DNA of 64,000 nt, taken from Brevibacillus choshinensis. GTDB lineage: Bacteria > Bacillota > Bacilli > Brevibacillales > Brevibacillaceae. Position numbers and translations under genes: made by a program. The notes below the pieces were generated by a model. The model was not told the DNA's origin. It saw nothing but the letters and a program-made list of their open reading frames with translations, and searched no databases. Shown here one piece after another: positions 41,313-50,023 of this stretch (position 1 is the first letter of the stretch; each line of letters opens with the position of its first letter). The DNA is taken from the NCBI RefSeq assembly GCF_016811915.1, contig NZ_CP069127.1:5850501-5914500 (forward strand), written 5' to 3'.

Positions 41313-41975
41313 TCAATCAAACTCCTTTTTCTCCCACTCGTCTTCCGGAATCGGCAAAGCTTCGCCGGAAAATCGCTCTTCCCGGAAAGGATCGCCATCT
41401 AGATGAAAGCCGTTTTGCTCCCAGAAGCCAGGCTTATTTTCATCCATAAATTCAAAGCCTCGCAGCCATTTCACACTCTTCCAAAAATACAGATGCGGAA
41501 CCACCAGGCGCAGCGGCCACCCATGCTTGTCTGTCAGCTTTTCGCCGTCGAAGGTATGTGCCAGAATCACATCATCGCGATCCAGATCGCTCAAGGCGAT
41601 ATTGGACGTATAATCATGATCGCCGTGCAGCATGACATACGAGCTTTGTGGTGTTACCCCGATCGCTTTCATGAAGTCGCGGAAACGAACGCCCGTAAAC
41701 GCGTTGTCAAAACGGGACCAGCGCGTCACGCAGTGAATGTCGCACGTGACCGTCGACTGAGGCAATGCCATGAATTGCTCATACGTCAGGGTCACTTCCC
41801 GGTCTACCTGTCCGAATACCCGAAACGTCCACTCATTCATGTCGTAGACAGGCACTTCTCCTTCATGCAAAATCGGAAACCGCTCCGTGAGCACTTGCCC
41901 AGGCGGCAGGCGCTTGGCCAATGCAGGATCGACCGCGGGCACCTTCATTCGTTTGATACGTTCTGCCTTGTCCAT
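41313..41975 (-). CDS. Sulfite oxidase-like molybdopterin oxidoreductase
   Basis: The 220-residue cytosolic protein (no signal peptide) has the SUOX-fold molybdopterin-binding segments FMALPQSTVTCDIHCVTRWS, with Cys ligand candidates in CDIHC, and HGDHDYTSNIALSDLDRDDV, then HGWPLRLVVPHLYFWKSVKW. The family includes sulfite oxidases and the methionine-sulfoxide reductase MsrP; this short form is uncharacterised. It is translationally coupled to the following phosphorylase gene (TGA-G-ATG) and follows the transporter genes, so it belongs to the SAM-riboswitch operon. A sulfur-compound substrate would fit, but this is inference. Confidence 0.85.
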   Translation of the reverse strand: MDKAERIKRMKVPAVDPALAKRLPPGQVLTERFPILHEGEVPVYDMNEWTFRVFGQVDREVTLTYEQFMALPQSTVTCDIHCVTRWSRFDNAFTGVRFRDFMKAIGVTPQSSYVMLHGDHDYTSNIALSDLDRDDVILAHTFDGEKLTDKHGWPLRLVVPHLYFWKSVKWLRGFEFMDENKPGFWEQNGFHLDGDPFREERFSGEALPIPEDEWEKKEFD

Positions 41976-42011
41976 CTCGCATTACTCCTTTGTTTTCCTA
42001 TCTCGTTGTCA

Positions 42012-42923
42012 TTAGCGGGAGCTCTGCTGGCTGCCCCCTGCCTTGCTTTTCTCTTTGACAAAAAACATCGCTACGATCGTGAGCAAGTACGGCAGCATGG
42101 AAGTAAACTGAGTCGGCAGGGACAGGCCCTGCAGGCGGATACTGAGGGCATCCATCAAGCCGAACAGGAAGCTCGACGCCAGGATGCCGAGCGGGTGGGA
42201 TTGCCCCATCATCATCGCAACCAGAGCGATAAACCCGCGTCCCGCCGTCATTCCCTCCGAAAACATCGTGACTTGACCCAACGACAGCTGAGCGCCTGCC
42301 ACGCCGCACAAAACGCCGCATGCCGTGATTGCCAGCACTTGCAGCCCTGTTACCTTGAGGCCGAGACTCCGTGCCGCCACCGGATTGAGACCGACCGCAA
42401 GTACGCGGAAACCGGTGACGGTCCGGTAAAAGAACAGGTAGAGCATAATAGCTGCGAGAAAAGCGAAGTACACCAGCGGGGAATGCCCGGACAATATGTC
42501 TCCCAGCACGGGAATCTCTTTGATCACTGGAATATCCAGCTTCGGAAGGCCCGCCATCTCTTTGTCGTAAAAGGCGCCCTTCACACCGAAGATAGCCCGC
42601 AGCGCGAACGTCGTCAGCCCCAGCGCCAAAAAGTTAATCGCCACACCGACCACGATTTCATTTGCCTTAAGGCCGATCGTCATATAAGCAAATAACAGAG
42701 AAAACAGCACGCAGACCAAAGCCGCAAACAGGATGGCGAGAAACAGGCTCCCGGTAAAGTGATTGCCCACGATAGCGGAAAAGGCCCCTACCAGCACCAA
42801 CCCTTCCAACCCGACATTGAAAATACCGACACGTGCACACAGCGCTCCACCCAATGCCGCCAAAAGGATCGGCGTGACCATCCGGATGGTCGAGCTAATG
42901 AGGGACCAATCAAGCAGCTCCAT
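42012..42923 (-). CDS. BMP-type nucleoside ABC transporter permease 2
   Basis: The 303-residue membrane protein belongs to the branched-chain/nucleoside permease family. It shows SSTIRMVTPILLAALGGALC at the N-terminus, GIFNVGLEGLVLVGAF and GVAGAQLSLGQVTMFSEGMT. It resembles NupQ of the B. subtilis guanosine/nucleoside importer. The start is ATG 42923 (AAGGGGGAG upstream), overlapping the end of permease 1 by 14 bp. It pairs with permease 1 in the membrane. Confidence 0.88.
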   Translation of the reverse strand: MELLDWSLISSTIRMVTPILLAALGGALCARVGIFNVGLEGLVLVGAFSAIVGNHFTGSLFLAILFAALVCVLFSLLFAYMTIGLKANEIVVGVAINFLALGLTTFALRAIFGVKGAFYDKEMAGLPKLDIPVIKEIPVLGDILSGHSPLVYFAFLAAIMLYLFFYRTVTGFRVLAVGLNPVAARSLGLKVTGLQVLAITACGVLCGVAGAQLSLGQVTMFSEGMTAGRGFIALVAMMMGQSHPLGILASSFLFGLMDALSIRLQGLSLPTQFTSMLPYLLTIVAMFFVKEKSKAGGSQQSSR

Positions 42924-43980
42924 GCGATTCTCCCCCTTTTGCCTTGCGTTTTTTCCACCAGTCATAGCTGAACTTGGCGGAAATGAATAGAATCAGCACC
43001 GCCTGGATGACGCTGGCCAGCTCCAGCGGAACCTCCGTATTTCGTTCCACACCCATTGCCCCTGTCTGGAACGCTGCCAGAAGAATCGAGGTGAAAATGA
43101 TCCCGATCGGGTTGGAATTAGCGAGCAGCGTCGCCATCATGCCCGTCCAGGCAAAGTTGGGGACAGTCAGCGCGCCATCCACAAAACGGTAATGCGCTCC
43201 CAGCACTTCTACTGTTCCGGCCAATCCAGCCAAGCCACCACTGGCAAACATCCCGGTCAGCATCACCTTGATCTGGTTAATCCCGCCGTACCTTGCAAAC
43301 AGCGGATTTTGGCCGAGCATTTTAACCTCATAGCCGAATGGCGTAAACCGAATCACCCAGAACAACAGCAGAGCAGCTGCAATCGCAAAGAAAAAGCCCG
43401 CATGCACGCTCATTCCGGAAAACAGCTTGGGCAGCCATGCACTTTTTTCCAGCATTACGGTTTGGGCGAGAGCTGCCGAACCCGTTCTGTCTTGAAACGG
43501 ATCACTCACCAGATAGCTGGCGAACAGCACCGCAATATAGTTGAACAGGAGTGTGGAAATGAGCAGGGGAATGCGGAACTTTGCCTCCATGTACCCTGCC
43601 AGCAGGGACCACAAACCGCCAACTGTGATTCCCACGAGGATTCCGGCCAGCATTTTCACGATTCCCGGCGCTGGCAAATAAATCGCTACGAGTGTCGCAC
43701 TGATTGCGCCCAGCACCATTTGCCCCTCAGCTCCCAAGTTAAAAACCCCTGCACGGAAGGCCAGGGCAAGCCCCAGCGCAATCAGCATGATCGGCGTCGC
43801 ACGTGCCAGCGTGGAAGTGAAGAAATAAAAGCTGCCAAAGGCACCCTTCCACATTTCCTGGTACGTTCCAATGACCGATTCGCCGACTGCCGCAATCACT
43901 ACCGCTCCCGTCAGCAGCCCGATCATGACTGCGAGGACCGGCTGAACCAACGACTTACACAGCTCTCTGATCGCTGCCAT
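42910..43980 (-). CDS. BMP-type nucleoside ABC transporter permease 1
   Basis: The 356-residue permease has about eight to nine transmembrane segments and family motifs GLALAFRAGVFNLGAEGQMV and ASGGLAGLAGTVEVLGAHYR. It resembles NupP. ATG 43980 has GGAGG eight bases upstream and overlaps the end of the ATPase gene by 26 bp, so translation is tightly coupled. It carries the nucleoside through the membrane together with permease 2. Confidence 0.88.
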   Translation of the reverse strand: MAAIRELCKSLVQPVLAVMIGLLTGAVVIAAVGESVIGTYQEMWKGAFGSFYFFTSTLARATPIMLIALGLALAFRAGVFNLGAEGQMVLGAISATLVAIYLPAPGIVKMLAGILVGITVGGLWSLLAGYMEAKFRIPLLISTLLFNYIAVLFASYLVSDPFQDRTGSAALAQTVMLEKSAWLPKLFSGMSVHAGFFFAIAAALLLFWVIRFTPFGYEVKMLGQNPLFARYGGINQIKVMLTGMFASGGLAGLAGTVEVLGAHYRFVDGALTVPNFAWTGMMATLLANSNPIGIIFTSILLAAFQTGAMGVERNTEVPLELASVIQAVLILFISAKFSYDWWKKRKAKGGESHGAA

Positions 43981-45484
43981 GAACATTTCCTCCTGCCATC
44001 AACACGCTGATTTTTTCTTCTGTTGCTTCCGATCGTGCCAGCTCACCAGCGATTCGCCCTTTGTACATGACCAAAACCCTGTCTGACAAGGCGAGAATTT
44101 CCGACAACTCAGACGAGACGAGCAAGATCCCATCCCCGTTATTTCGCTTTTCAATGAGTGCCTGATGAATGTGTTCCATCGCTCCGATATCCACGCCGCG
44201 AGTCGGTTCCGCGGCAATCAGCAGGGGTGTTTCCTGCCCCAGCTCTCTTGCGACGATCAGCTTTTGCAAATTTCCGCCTGAAAGGTTGCCTGCCAGCTCT
44301 TGCAGCTGCCTGGAGCCTGTCTTGATCGCAAAGCGGTCCACCCAGCCACGAACGACCTGACGGAACGAGTCACGCAGGATGACGCCTCGACGATAAAATT
44401 CCGGCTTCCGCTGATAGCCCATCAACGCGTTTTCCTCGACGCTTTCCAGCTTCGCGGTCCCCCATAGATAGCGGTCTTCCGGAATATGCGCCAGCCCTGC
44501 CTGACGGATCGCCTCCACCGACTTGTTGGTGACATCGGTACCGTCCAGATGGATTTTGCCTTCCTGAATGGGTCGCAAGCCGCTGATGGCTTGCAGCAGC
44601 TCAGACTGGCCGTTTCCAGATACACCTGCGATCCCCACGATTTCCCCATGGTGAATGGAGAAGCTGACATGATCCAGCAGCGTCTGTTTCTCTCGCATCG
44701 TCACCCGGTCCACGTGCAGCAGCCTTTTGCCTTCCAATGGGACCCGCTGGCTCAGCTCCTCCAGCTCCCTGCCCACCATCAGCCTCGCCAGATCGTCGAC
44801 ATTGGTCTCGCTTTGGGAAACGGTCCCGGTCACACGTCCTCCGCGCAGCACGGTGATCCGATCCGCTACTTCCATGACCTCCTGCAGCTTGTGCGTAATC
44901 AGGATGACGCTTTTCCCGCTCGCTGCAAGATTCCGGATCGTCTGCAGCAAATCTTTGACTTCCAAAGGAGTAAGCACAGCGGTCGGTTCGTCCAGCACGA
45001 TAATTTCCGCCCCTTGGTAGAGCACCTTCAAAATCTCTACACGCTGCTGCTCGCCGACCGAGCAAGCGGACACCTGTGTCAGGGGATTGATGGGGATTCG
45101 GTACTCCTCGCTCAAGGCACGCACCTTTTCTACCGCTTCCTTGCGCCGGAAGAATCCCGCCTGCTTGGGTTCGTACCCAATCACAATGTTTTCCGCTACC
45201 GTAAAATCTCCAAAAAGCATGAAGTGTTGATGCACCATGCCAATGCCGTTCCGAATCGCGTCGTTCGGCCCTCGGAATGCGACCGGCTTGCCGTTCAGCA
45301 GAATCTCGCCTTCTGTCGGCTGCTCCATCCCGTACAGCATGCGCATCAGTGTCGTTTTTCCCGCTCCGTTCTCCCCGACGATGGCATGGACCTCGCCTGC
45401 TTCCAGGGTGAAGGACACTTGATCGTTGGCCGTAAATTCTCCGTACTTCTTGGTCATCTGCTTCATTTCCAAGCGATGCGCCAT
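43955..45484 (-). CDS. BMP-type nucleoside ABC transporter ATPase (double cassette)
   Basis: The 509-residue protein has two ABC domains. The first has GENGAGKTTLMRMLYGMEQP, CSVGEQQRVEIL and IIVLDEPTAVLTPLE. The second has a degenerate Walker A (GVSGNGQSELLQAI), signature NLSGGNLQKLIVAREL and LLIAAEPTRGVDIGA. This layout is that of NupO/RbsA-type ATPases. It powers the importer made with the two downstream permeases and the upstream BMP lipoprotein, from which it is separated by 96 bp. Confidence 0.9.
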   Translation of the reverse strand: MAHRLEMKQMTKKYGEFTANDQVSFTLEAGEVHAIVGENGAGKTTLMRMLYGMEQPTEGEILLNGKPVAFRGPNDAIRNGIGMVHQHFMLFGDFTVAENIVIGYEPKQAGFFRRKEAVEKVRALSEEYRIPINPLTQVSACSVGEQQRVEILKVLYQGAEIIVLDEPTAVLTPLEVKDLLQTIRNLAASGKSVILITHKLQEVMEVADRITVLRGGRVTGTVSQSETNVDDLARLMVGRELEELSQRVPLEGKRLLHVDRVTMREKQTLLDHVSFSIHHGEIVGIAGVSGNGQSELLQAISGLRPIQEGKIHLDGTDVTNKSVEAIRQAGLAHIPEDRYLWGTAKLESVEENALMGYQRKPEFYRRGVILRDSFRQVVRGWVDRFAIKTGSRQLQELAGNLSGGNLQKLIVARELGQETPLLIAAEPTRGVDIGAMEHIHQALIEKRNNGDGILLVSSELSEILALSDRVLVMYKGRIAGELARSEATEEKISVLMAGGNVHGSDQRAV

Positions 45485-45580
45485 TCCCGCTCCTCCTTCT
45501 TTTCACGTTCCTCCCGAATACACAAGCGACCGACTACACAGCTGTAGTCGGTCACCTAAATGCACGAGTGCTGCCAGCTA

Positions 45581-46645
45581 TTAGAACGAGTCAGGAACTT
45601 TACGTGTGCCTGCTACGATCTCGTCATTGATAGCCTTCACTTTATCGATCACTTCTTGGCCGATGAACGGGTTCAGCGGCGTTTTGCTCTCGTGGGTCAC
45701 ATAGGTTACACCCACGCCTTTTTCTTTCAATCCGTAGGTCACTACACCTGGCTTCAGGTTGCCTTCGACAAAGGACTTCACGGTTTCGTACGCTGCCGCA
45801 TCGGTGCCTTTCAGCTGAGAGAGCACGATGTGAGCGGGATCGATGGATGTACGGTCTACGTCTTGACCAGAAGTGTAGAAGCCTTTTTCCTTCGCTGCCT
45901 CAAACACGCCCAGATCGCCAACCGCTGCCGCACCGTTAATGATGTCGGCGCCTTTGGATGCTTGGAGCAAAGCCAGCTCTTTCGCTTTTGCCGGGTCAGA
46001 GAAGCTGCCCACGTAGTTCACGAGGAACTCCGCGTTCGGATTTGTCGCCTTCATCCCCTCTTGGAATCCACCTGTCCATTTTTTCAGGAGAGGAATATCC
46101 ATCGCTACGACCATGCCGACTTTGTTGGTTTTGGTAGCCAGTCCAGCAGCCGCCCCCATCAGATAGGCAGCTTCCTGCTCACGGAAGGTAACGCTGCGGA
46201 CGTTTGGCAAATCAACTACGGTATCGATAATCGCAAAATTGCGATCCGGATTCTCTGCCGCTACTTTTTTCAGCGCATCTTCTGCTTCAAACGAAGAAGT
46301 GATGATCAGATCATAATTTTCTGCCACTGCGACGCGAAGATTTTCCTCGATCGCTCCATGGTCCGTAGACTCGATGCTTTTTACTTCTGCGCCAAACTCC
46401 TGGCCGGCTTTCTTGGCACCTTCATCCATTTGTTGAAAGAACGGGTTGACACCGATTTTCTCCGGCAGGATCAGGGCAATGCGTTTTTTCGCCGCTCCCT
46501 CTTGTCCTGCTGCTTGTCCTTCTGCTTTTTCAGCAGGAGCGCTGCCTCCTGCCGGAGAGCTGCCTCCTGTCGGAGAGCTGCCTCCCGCCGAGCATCCAGC
46601 TGCCAGTACGGCGAATGTGGTCAAAGCCAACAATAGTTTCTTCAT
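45581..46645 (-). CDS. BMP family nucleoside-binding lipoprotein
   Basis: The 354-residue protein has a lipoprotein signal (LLALTTFAVLAAGCSAGG, Cys18) and a Ser/Gly/Pro linker with a short repeat (GGSSPTGGSSPAGGSAPA). The PnrA/BMP fold follows (RIALILPEKIGVNPFFQQMD; VTFREQEAAYLMGAAAGLAT; VGMVVAMDIPLLKKWTGGFQ). BMP proteins bind purine nucleosides in many bacteria. It is the first gene of a six-gene operon whose leader carries a SAM-I riboswitch, so the physiological ligand may be a methionine-cycle nucleoside such as 5'-methylthioadenosine rather than guanosine. Confidence 0.9.
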   Translation of the reverse strand: MKKLLLALTTFAVLAAGCSAGGSSPTGGSSPAGGSAPAEKAEGQAAGQEGAAKKRIALILPEKIGVNPFFQQMDEGAKKAGQEFGAEVKSIESTDHGAIEENLRVAVAENYDLIITSSFEAEDALKKVAAENPDRNFAIIDTVVDLPNVRSVTFREQEAAYLMGAAAGLATKTNKVGMVVAMDIPLLKKWTGGFQEGMKATNPNAEFLVNYVGSFSDPAKAKELALLQASKGADIINGAAAVGDLGVFEAAKEKGFYTSGQDVDRTSIDPAHIVLSQLKGTDAAAYETVKSFVEGNLKPGVVTYGLKEKGVGVTYVTHESKTPLNPFIGQEVIDKVKAINDEIVAGTRKVPDSF

Positions 46646-46815
46646 GGTGTACCCCTCTCTATCTAGAGCCTCTAAATTCGTTTTTATCTATTCACATATG
46701 TAATGTACGGTTTTTATACCAAAAAATCAATATAAATTACGTACATTTCACAAAAAAATACAGTTATCGTTCGTTTTTGCTGTCGCATTTTCTCTTTTTC
46801 ACTTGCGCTAGACAA
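46646..46815 (-). promoter_or_regulatory. Leader between SAM riboswitch and BMP gene, with PurBox-like sites
   Basis: It contains an inverted repeat AATGTACG (46702-46709)/CGTACATT (46740-46747) flanking an AT-rich TATAAA. A PurBox-like AAAAACGAACGAT (minus strand, 46766-46778) and a weaker AAAAACGAATTTA nearer the gene are also present. A second, internal promoter under another regulator is possible. No ORF is seen. Confidence 0.4.
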
Positions 46816-46974
46816 ATAAAAAACTCTTCCCTGAGGAAGAGTTTACGTCCGGAACGGTCCTCTTCCTCATCTTCCAAGACATTCTCCCTGTCTTGTAGGA
46901 ATTGGCACCAGTCTGTACATGTACAGTGGTTGCCGGGCTTCATCGGGCCAGTCCCTCCGCCGCTCTAGATAAGG
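46816..46974 (-). promoter_or_regulatory. SAM-I riboswitch (S-box) with terminator
   Basis: Minus strand. The aptamer spans 46974-46865, with P1 strands CCTTATCT and AGATGAGG. The conserved core GCGGAGGGACTGGCCCGATG, AAGCCCGGCAACC and GGTGCCAATTCC are present. The expression platform has GAGGAAGAG, which can pair with CTCTTCCTC as an antiterminator, competing with the terminator AACTCTTCC-ctca-GGGAAGAGTT plus T-run (46816-46843). SAM binding should therefore switch the downstream operon off. Confidence 0.95.
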
Positions 46975-47050
46975 TAGTATTTTGATAGGATTTTAATTAA
47001 ATCAATTCTAGCAGAACGAAACAAAAATGCAATTATTATTTCTATTCCCT

Positions 47051-48529
47051 CTAATCCTTTGCATGAAACGTCTGCTGGAGGCGATGGGACAACGCGTTCA
47101 GCTCTCCCAGCTCCTCTGTGATTTCCCGCACCTTTTGATGCTGATTTTCCGCAGTAGCGAACAGCTCCTCCAGATTGGCTACCGACTCCTCCGTAACGGC
47201 TGTAATGGTAGACATCTCAGCCGCTACTTCCCCTGAGCGCATTTTTACTCTGTCCATGCTGGAGCGAACATGCTCTGCCGCAGCCAAGAAGGTAACCATC
47301 CCTGCGCGTACGGCTTCGATCGATGCGACGGTTTTGACTGCCAGCTCTTGCCCTTTGGCGACAGATCCCTCTCCCGTGCTGATTTGTTGGACAGCATTTT
47401 CGCTTTCCTGATGGAGGGATTTTAAGATCTCGGTGATTTCCTGCGTCGCAGTGGCACTTTGCTCAGCCAGCTTGCGCACTTCGTCAGCCACGACTGCAAA
47501 GCCTCGTCCATGCTCACCAGCCCGCGCCGATTCGATGGCTGCATTCAGCGCCAGCAGATTGGTCTGTGTGGCAATCTGGTTGATCGCCCCGACAATTTCC
47601 TCTACGCGATTGGCTTGGCGATTGAGCTGGTGGATTGTCGAAGCTGCAATCGTGACGGCCTGAACGATTTGTTCCATCTGCTGGGATAGCTCGTTCATCA
47701 TCCCGATGCTCTCCGCCAGACGCAAATTGCTCTGGTCGGATTCGATCTTCATCGCGTTCGCCTGAGTAGTCACCTCGACAATTTCCTGATCGATCGACTG
47801 CACTTCCTCCTCGATCTTTACGGTGGAGTTTGCCTGAGACTCCATGCCAGTGGCGACTTCCTTGAAGGCGATCATCATGTCGTCCGTGTTGCGCTTGGTT
47901 CCCTCGGCATGTTCATGCACATGTTCAGTTGTACGGTCGAGCTGCTCGGTCATCACTTTGATGTGTCCCAGCATCTCAGCCAGTCGCTGCTCTTTTTCCT
48001 CGGCTTCTTTTCTTGCCGTGTTTGCTTTTCTAAGCGAGGCTTGTCCTGCCAGACAGAGGTACGTCACCGCCGCCATCATCATCAGGATGGCTACGATTCT
48101 CACCTCGAGATTGACTGCGTTGAAATTCCCGGTAAATATCTGGTAGGTTCCGGTGTAATAGCCCACTAACGTGACAATGATCTCGGTGATTCCCGCAAAA
48201 ACGACCAGCTTCCAGTCTAAGTAGGCTGCCAAAAATCCCATGATGATAAATGCCAGAAACGCTATTTCCTGGTACGAGCTAAAATGATCGAAAGAGATGG
48301 CATAAAACATGAGTCCAATTGCAACCAGATAACGAATAACGGCGCTGTCTTTGCGGATGAAATAATACGGCGATACGATCAAGGTCACCAGCAACCCTAA
48401 CGAACTGACGAACCAGAAGTTCACATTTTCCTGGAATGCAATCAGCCCGGCCATCCATAAATGATTCCATAGAACAAAAATCATGAAGCCTTCCTTGTTG
48501 GTCAAGGTACCCTTCACCAGCTGAATCAT
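47051..48529 (-). CDS. Methyl-accepting chemotaxis protein
   Basis: The 492-residue protein has about six N-terminal transmembrane segments (residues 14-165) with little extracellular sequence. A long coiled-coil signalling domain follows with the conserved hairpin tip ([20 protein letters not shown], then [20 protein letters not shown]). Instead of a large external sensor domain the receptor has a polytopic membrane module, so it may sense membrane or energy state or hydrophobic ligands. It signals to CheA/CheW. ATG 48529 has AAGGAGGGATACAGG upstream. Confidence 0.9.
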   Translation of the reverse strand: MIQLVKGTLTNKEGFMIFVLWNHLWMAGLIAFQENVNFWFVSSLGLLVTLIVSPYYFIRKDSAVIRYLVAIGLMFYAISFDHFSSYQEIAFLAFIIMGFLAAYLDWKLVVFAGITEIIVTLVGYYTGTYQIFTGNFNAVNLEVRIVAILMMMAAVTYLCLAGQASLRKANTARKEAEEKEQRLAEMLGHIKVMTEQLDRTTEHVHEHAEGTKRNTDDMMIAFKEVATGMESQANSTVKIEEEVQSIDQEIVEVTTQANAMKIESDQSNLRLAESIGMMNELSQQMEQIVQAVTIAASTIHQLNRQANRVEEIVGAINQIATQTNLLALNAAIESARAGEHGRGFAVVADEVRKLAEQSATATQEITEILKSLHQESENAVQQISTGEGSVAKGQELAVKTVASIEAVRAGMVTFLAAAEHVRSSMDRVKMRSGEVAAEMSTITAVTEESVANLEELFATAENQHQKVREITEELGELNALSHRLQQTFHAKD

Positions 48530-48699
48530 CCTGTATCCCTCCTTGCCCTCTATTGGTAATATCGGATTCTTTTCTCATTATAGATGGAGAAATGTTCCTC
48601 TATCTGTGAAAAAACTGCGAACGGTAGAAACCACTTCGCCCAAATCGGAATACGCTGATACGACAGATACCTATCTTTTGAATGGAAAGGACGAAAAAA

Positions 48700-49317
48700 G
48701 TGGAATTAAACCGTTTACCCGTCACGATCTTGACGCGTACGATCAAGAATCCTTCCACCACCATCTACTACCCTCAGCTGTCCGGACTATCCAACCACCA
48801 GGCTGAGCAGCAAATCAACCGTTCCCTGCTGCAAACCGTCCATGGCCTCATTCACGAGCAGCAGAGAGTCCAGGTCCAGGGAAATACCCAGATGCAAGGC
48901 ACCTACGAGATCAAAAACAACCAACGCGGCATCGTCAGCGCCACTCTCACCAACTATGCCTATACGCCGCAAATGGCACATGGAATGACGTTTCTCGGAT
49001 CGGTCTCCGCTGATGTCGACACGGGTAAGGTCTTTTCCCTGAGGGACCTGTTCAAGCCAGGAAGCCACTACGTCAAGGTATTATCCGACCACATCAAGGC
49101 ACAGATCAAGGAAAGGCAGATCCCCACATTGGGCAACTTCACCCCGATCAAGCCAGACCAAGATTTTTATCTCGCTGACAAAACACTGGTCATCTACTTT
49201 CAGCTCTATGAAATCACGCCCTATTACGTCGGTTTTCCCATGTTTCCGATATCCGTCTACGATCTGGAGTCCATTAGCAATGAAGCGGGACCACTGGGCA
49301 TCCTGGCCGCTAGTTAG
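48700..49317 (+). CDS. DUF4163/DUF3298 domain protein
   Basis: The product has about 205 residues and no obvious signal peptide. It has the DUF4163-like N-terminal part (KNPSTTIYYPQLSGLSNHQA, then EQQINRSLL) and the DUF3298 part (FSLRDLFKPGSHYVKVLSDH; DFYLADKTLVIYFQLYEITP), as in RsiV/lysozyme-binding-like and related proteins. The GTG at 48700 is preceded by AAAGGA at eight bases; the ATG at 48682 is an alternative with no good site. Members are often extracytoplasmic, but here no export signal is visible. Function unknown. Confidence 0.72.
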   Translation: MELNRLPVTILTRTIKNPSTTIYYPQLSGLSNHQAEQQINRSLLQTVHGLIHEQQRVQVQGNTQMQGTYEIKNNQRGIVSATLTNYAYTPQMAHGMTFLGSVSADVDTGKVFSLRDLFKPGSHYVKVLSDHIKAQIKERQIPTLGNFTPIKPDQDFYLADKTLVIYFQLYEITPYYVGFPMFPISVYDLESISNEAGPLGILAAS

Positions 49318-49413
49318 GAGCGAATGGGAACGGTAAAGACAGGCTGATGCGCTCGCAAAAAGGCATCAGTCTATTTGCCTTTGCTAACGCTTATGCTGAT
49401 CCTTCATATACAA

Positions 49414-49479
49414 ATAAGTGTTTACTTATATGTCTGGACCTGATAGTATGTTAATTGTACATATTTACTTAAGCAATCA
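49414..49479. promoter_or_regulatory. Dyads upstream of the second marR gene
   Basis: ATAAGT-GTTT-ACTTAT (49414-49429) is a perfect dyad, and a looser TACTT-N9-AAGTGTA lies near 49466-49485. They are possible autoregulatory sites. Confidence 0.4.
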
Positions 49480-49522
49480 AGTGTATGGAATATCGGACTC
49501 GTTTTCTTGGAGGAAGGATATC

Positions 49523-49942
49523 ATGCAATATTACGGACATAAAATCAGTCAAACCGCCAGAGTCTTCAGTAAAAAACTGAATGGAGTCCTCTCGCCCATG
49601 GGACTCTACAGCTCCCAATGGGGCATCCTCATGTGCCTGCACTATCGCGACACCTTGACGCAGGTGCAGATCAGCAACTACCTCCACGTAGAGGCTCCCA
49701 CCATCACTCGGACGTTGACCCGTTTGGAGGAAATGGGCTGGGTCATACGCGCAGAAGGGGAAGATAAACGAGAGCGCTACGTTTCCCTTTCGCCCCAAGC
49801 GGCGGAAAAGTTCCCGGAATGGCTGGAGGCCGCTGTCCAATTGGAAACGGCTGCTCTGCGCGACATCTCTGAAGAGGATCTCTCTACCTTTAACCGCATA
49901 CTGAAAAAGATGAACGATAATCTGAATAGCCTGCAGGCGTAA
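49523..49942 (+). CDS. MarR family transcriptional regulator
   Basis: The 139-residue protein has a winged helix (LTQVQISNYLHVEAPTITRT, then LTRLEEMGWVIR and wing GEDKRERYVSLS). I chose ATG 49523, preceded by GGAGGAAGGATATC; the frame is open for 35 codons further upstream, across dyads typical of an operator region. No divergent partner gene is adjacent. It may regulate itself or an unlinked drug or stress gene. It ends at a bidirectional terminator shared with the FAD oxidoreductase gene. Confidence 0.87.
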   Translation: MQYYGHKISQTARVFSKKLNGVLSPMGLYSSQWGILMCLHYRDTLTQVQISNYLHVEAPTITRTLTRLEEMGWVIRAEGEDKRERYVSLSPQAAEKFPEWLEAAVQLETAALRDISEEDLSTFNRILKKMNDNLNSLQA

Positions 49943-49953
49943 TCACGCCATAG

Positions 49954-50010
49954 AAAAAGGCTTCCCCCTGAAAGACTGATAGAAGTGCTTTCAGGACGGG
50001 AAGCCTTTTT
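49954..50010. terminator. Bidirectional terminator
   Basis: AAAAAGGCTTCC...CTGAAAG-loop-CTTTCAG...GGGAAGCCTTTTT lies between the marR and FAD oxidoreductase genes. Confidence 0.85.
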
Positions 50011-50023
50011 GATTGTCAGCGTG

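Noticed and set aside
41403-42695. 430-codon plus-strand open frame
   Set aside because: Antisense to the sulfite-oxidase-like and permease genes; rich in His, Gln and Arg as usual for shadows.
45560-46636. 358-codon plus-strand open frame
   Set aside because: Antisense to the BMP lipoprotein gene, which has a clear signal peptide and fold motifs.
46981-47036. Part of the SAM riboswitch
   Set aside because: The AT-rich stretch upstream of P1 is better explained as the promoter region; the aptamer begins at 46974.
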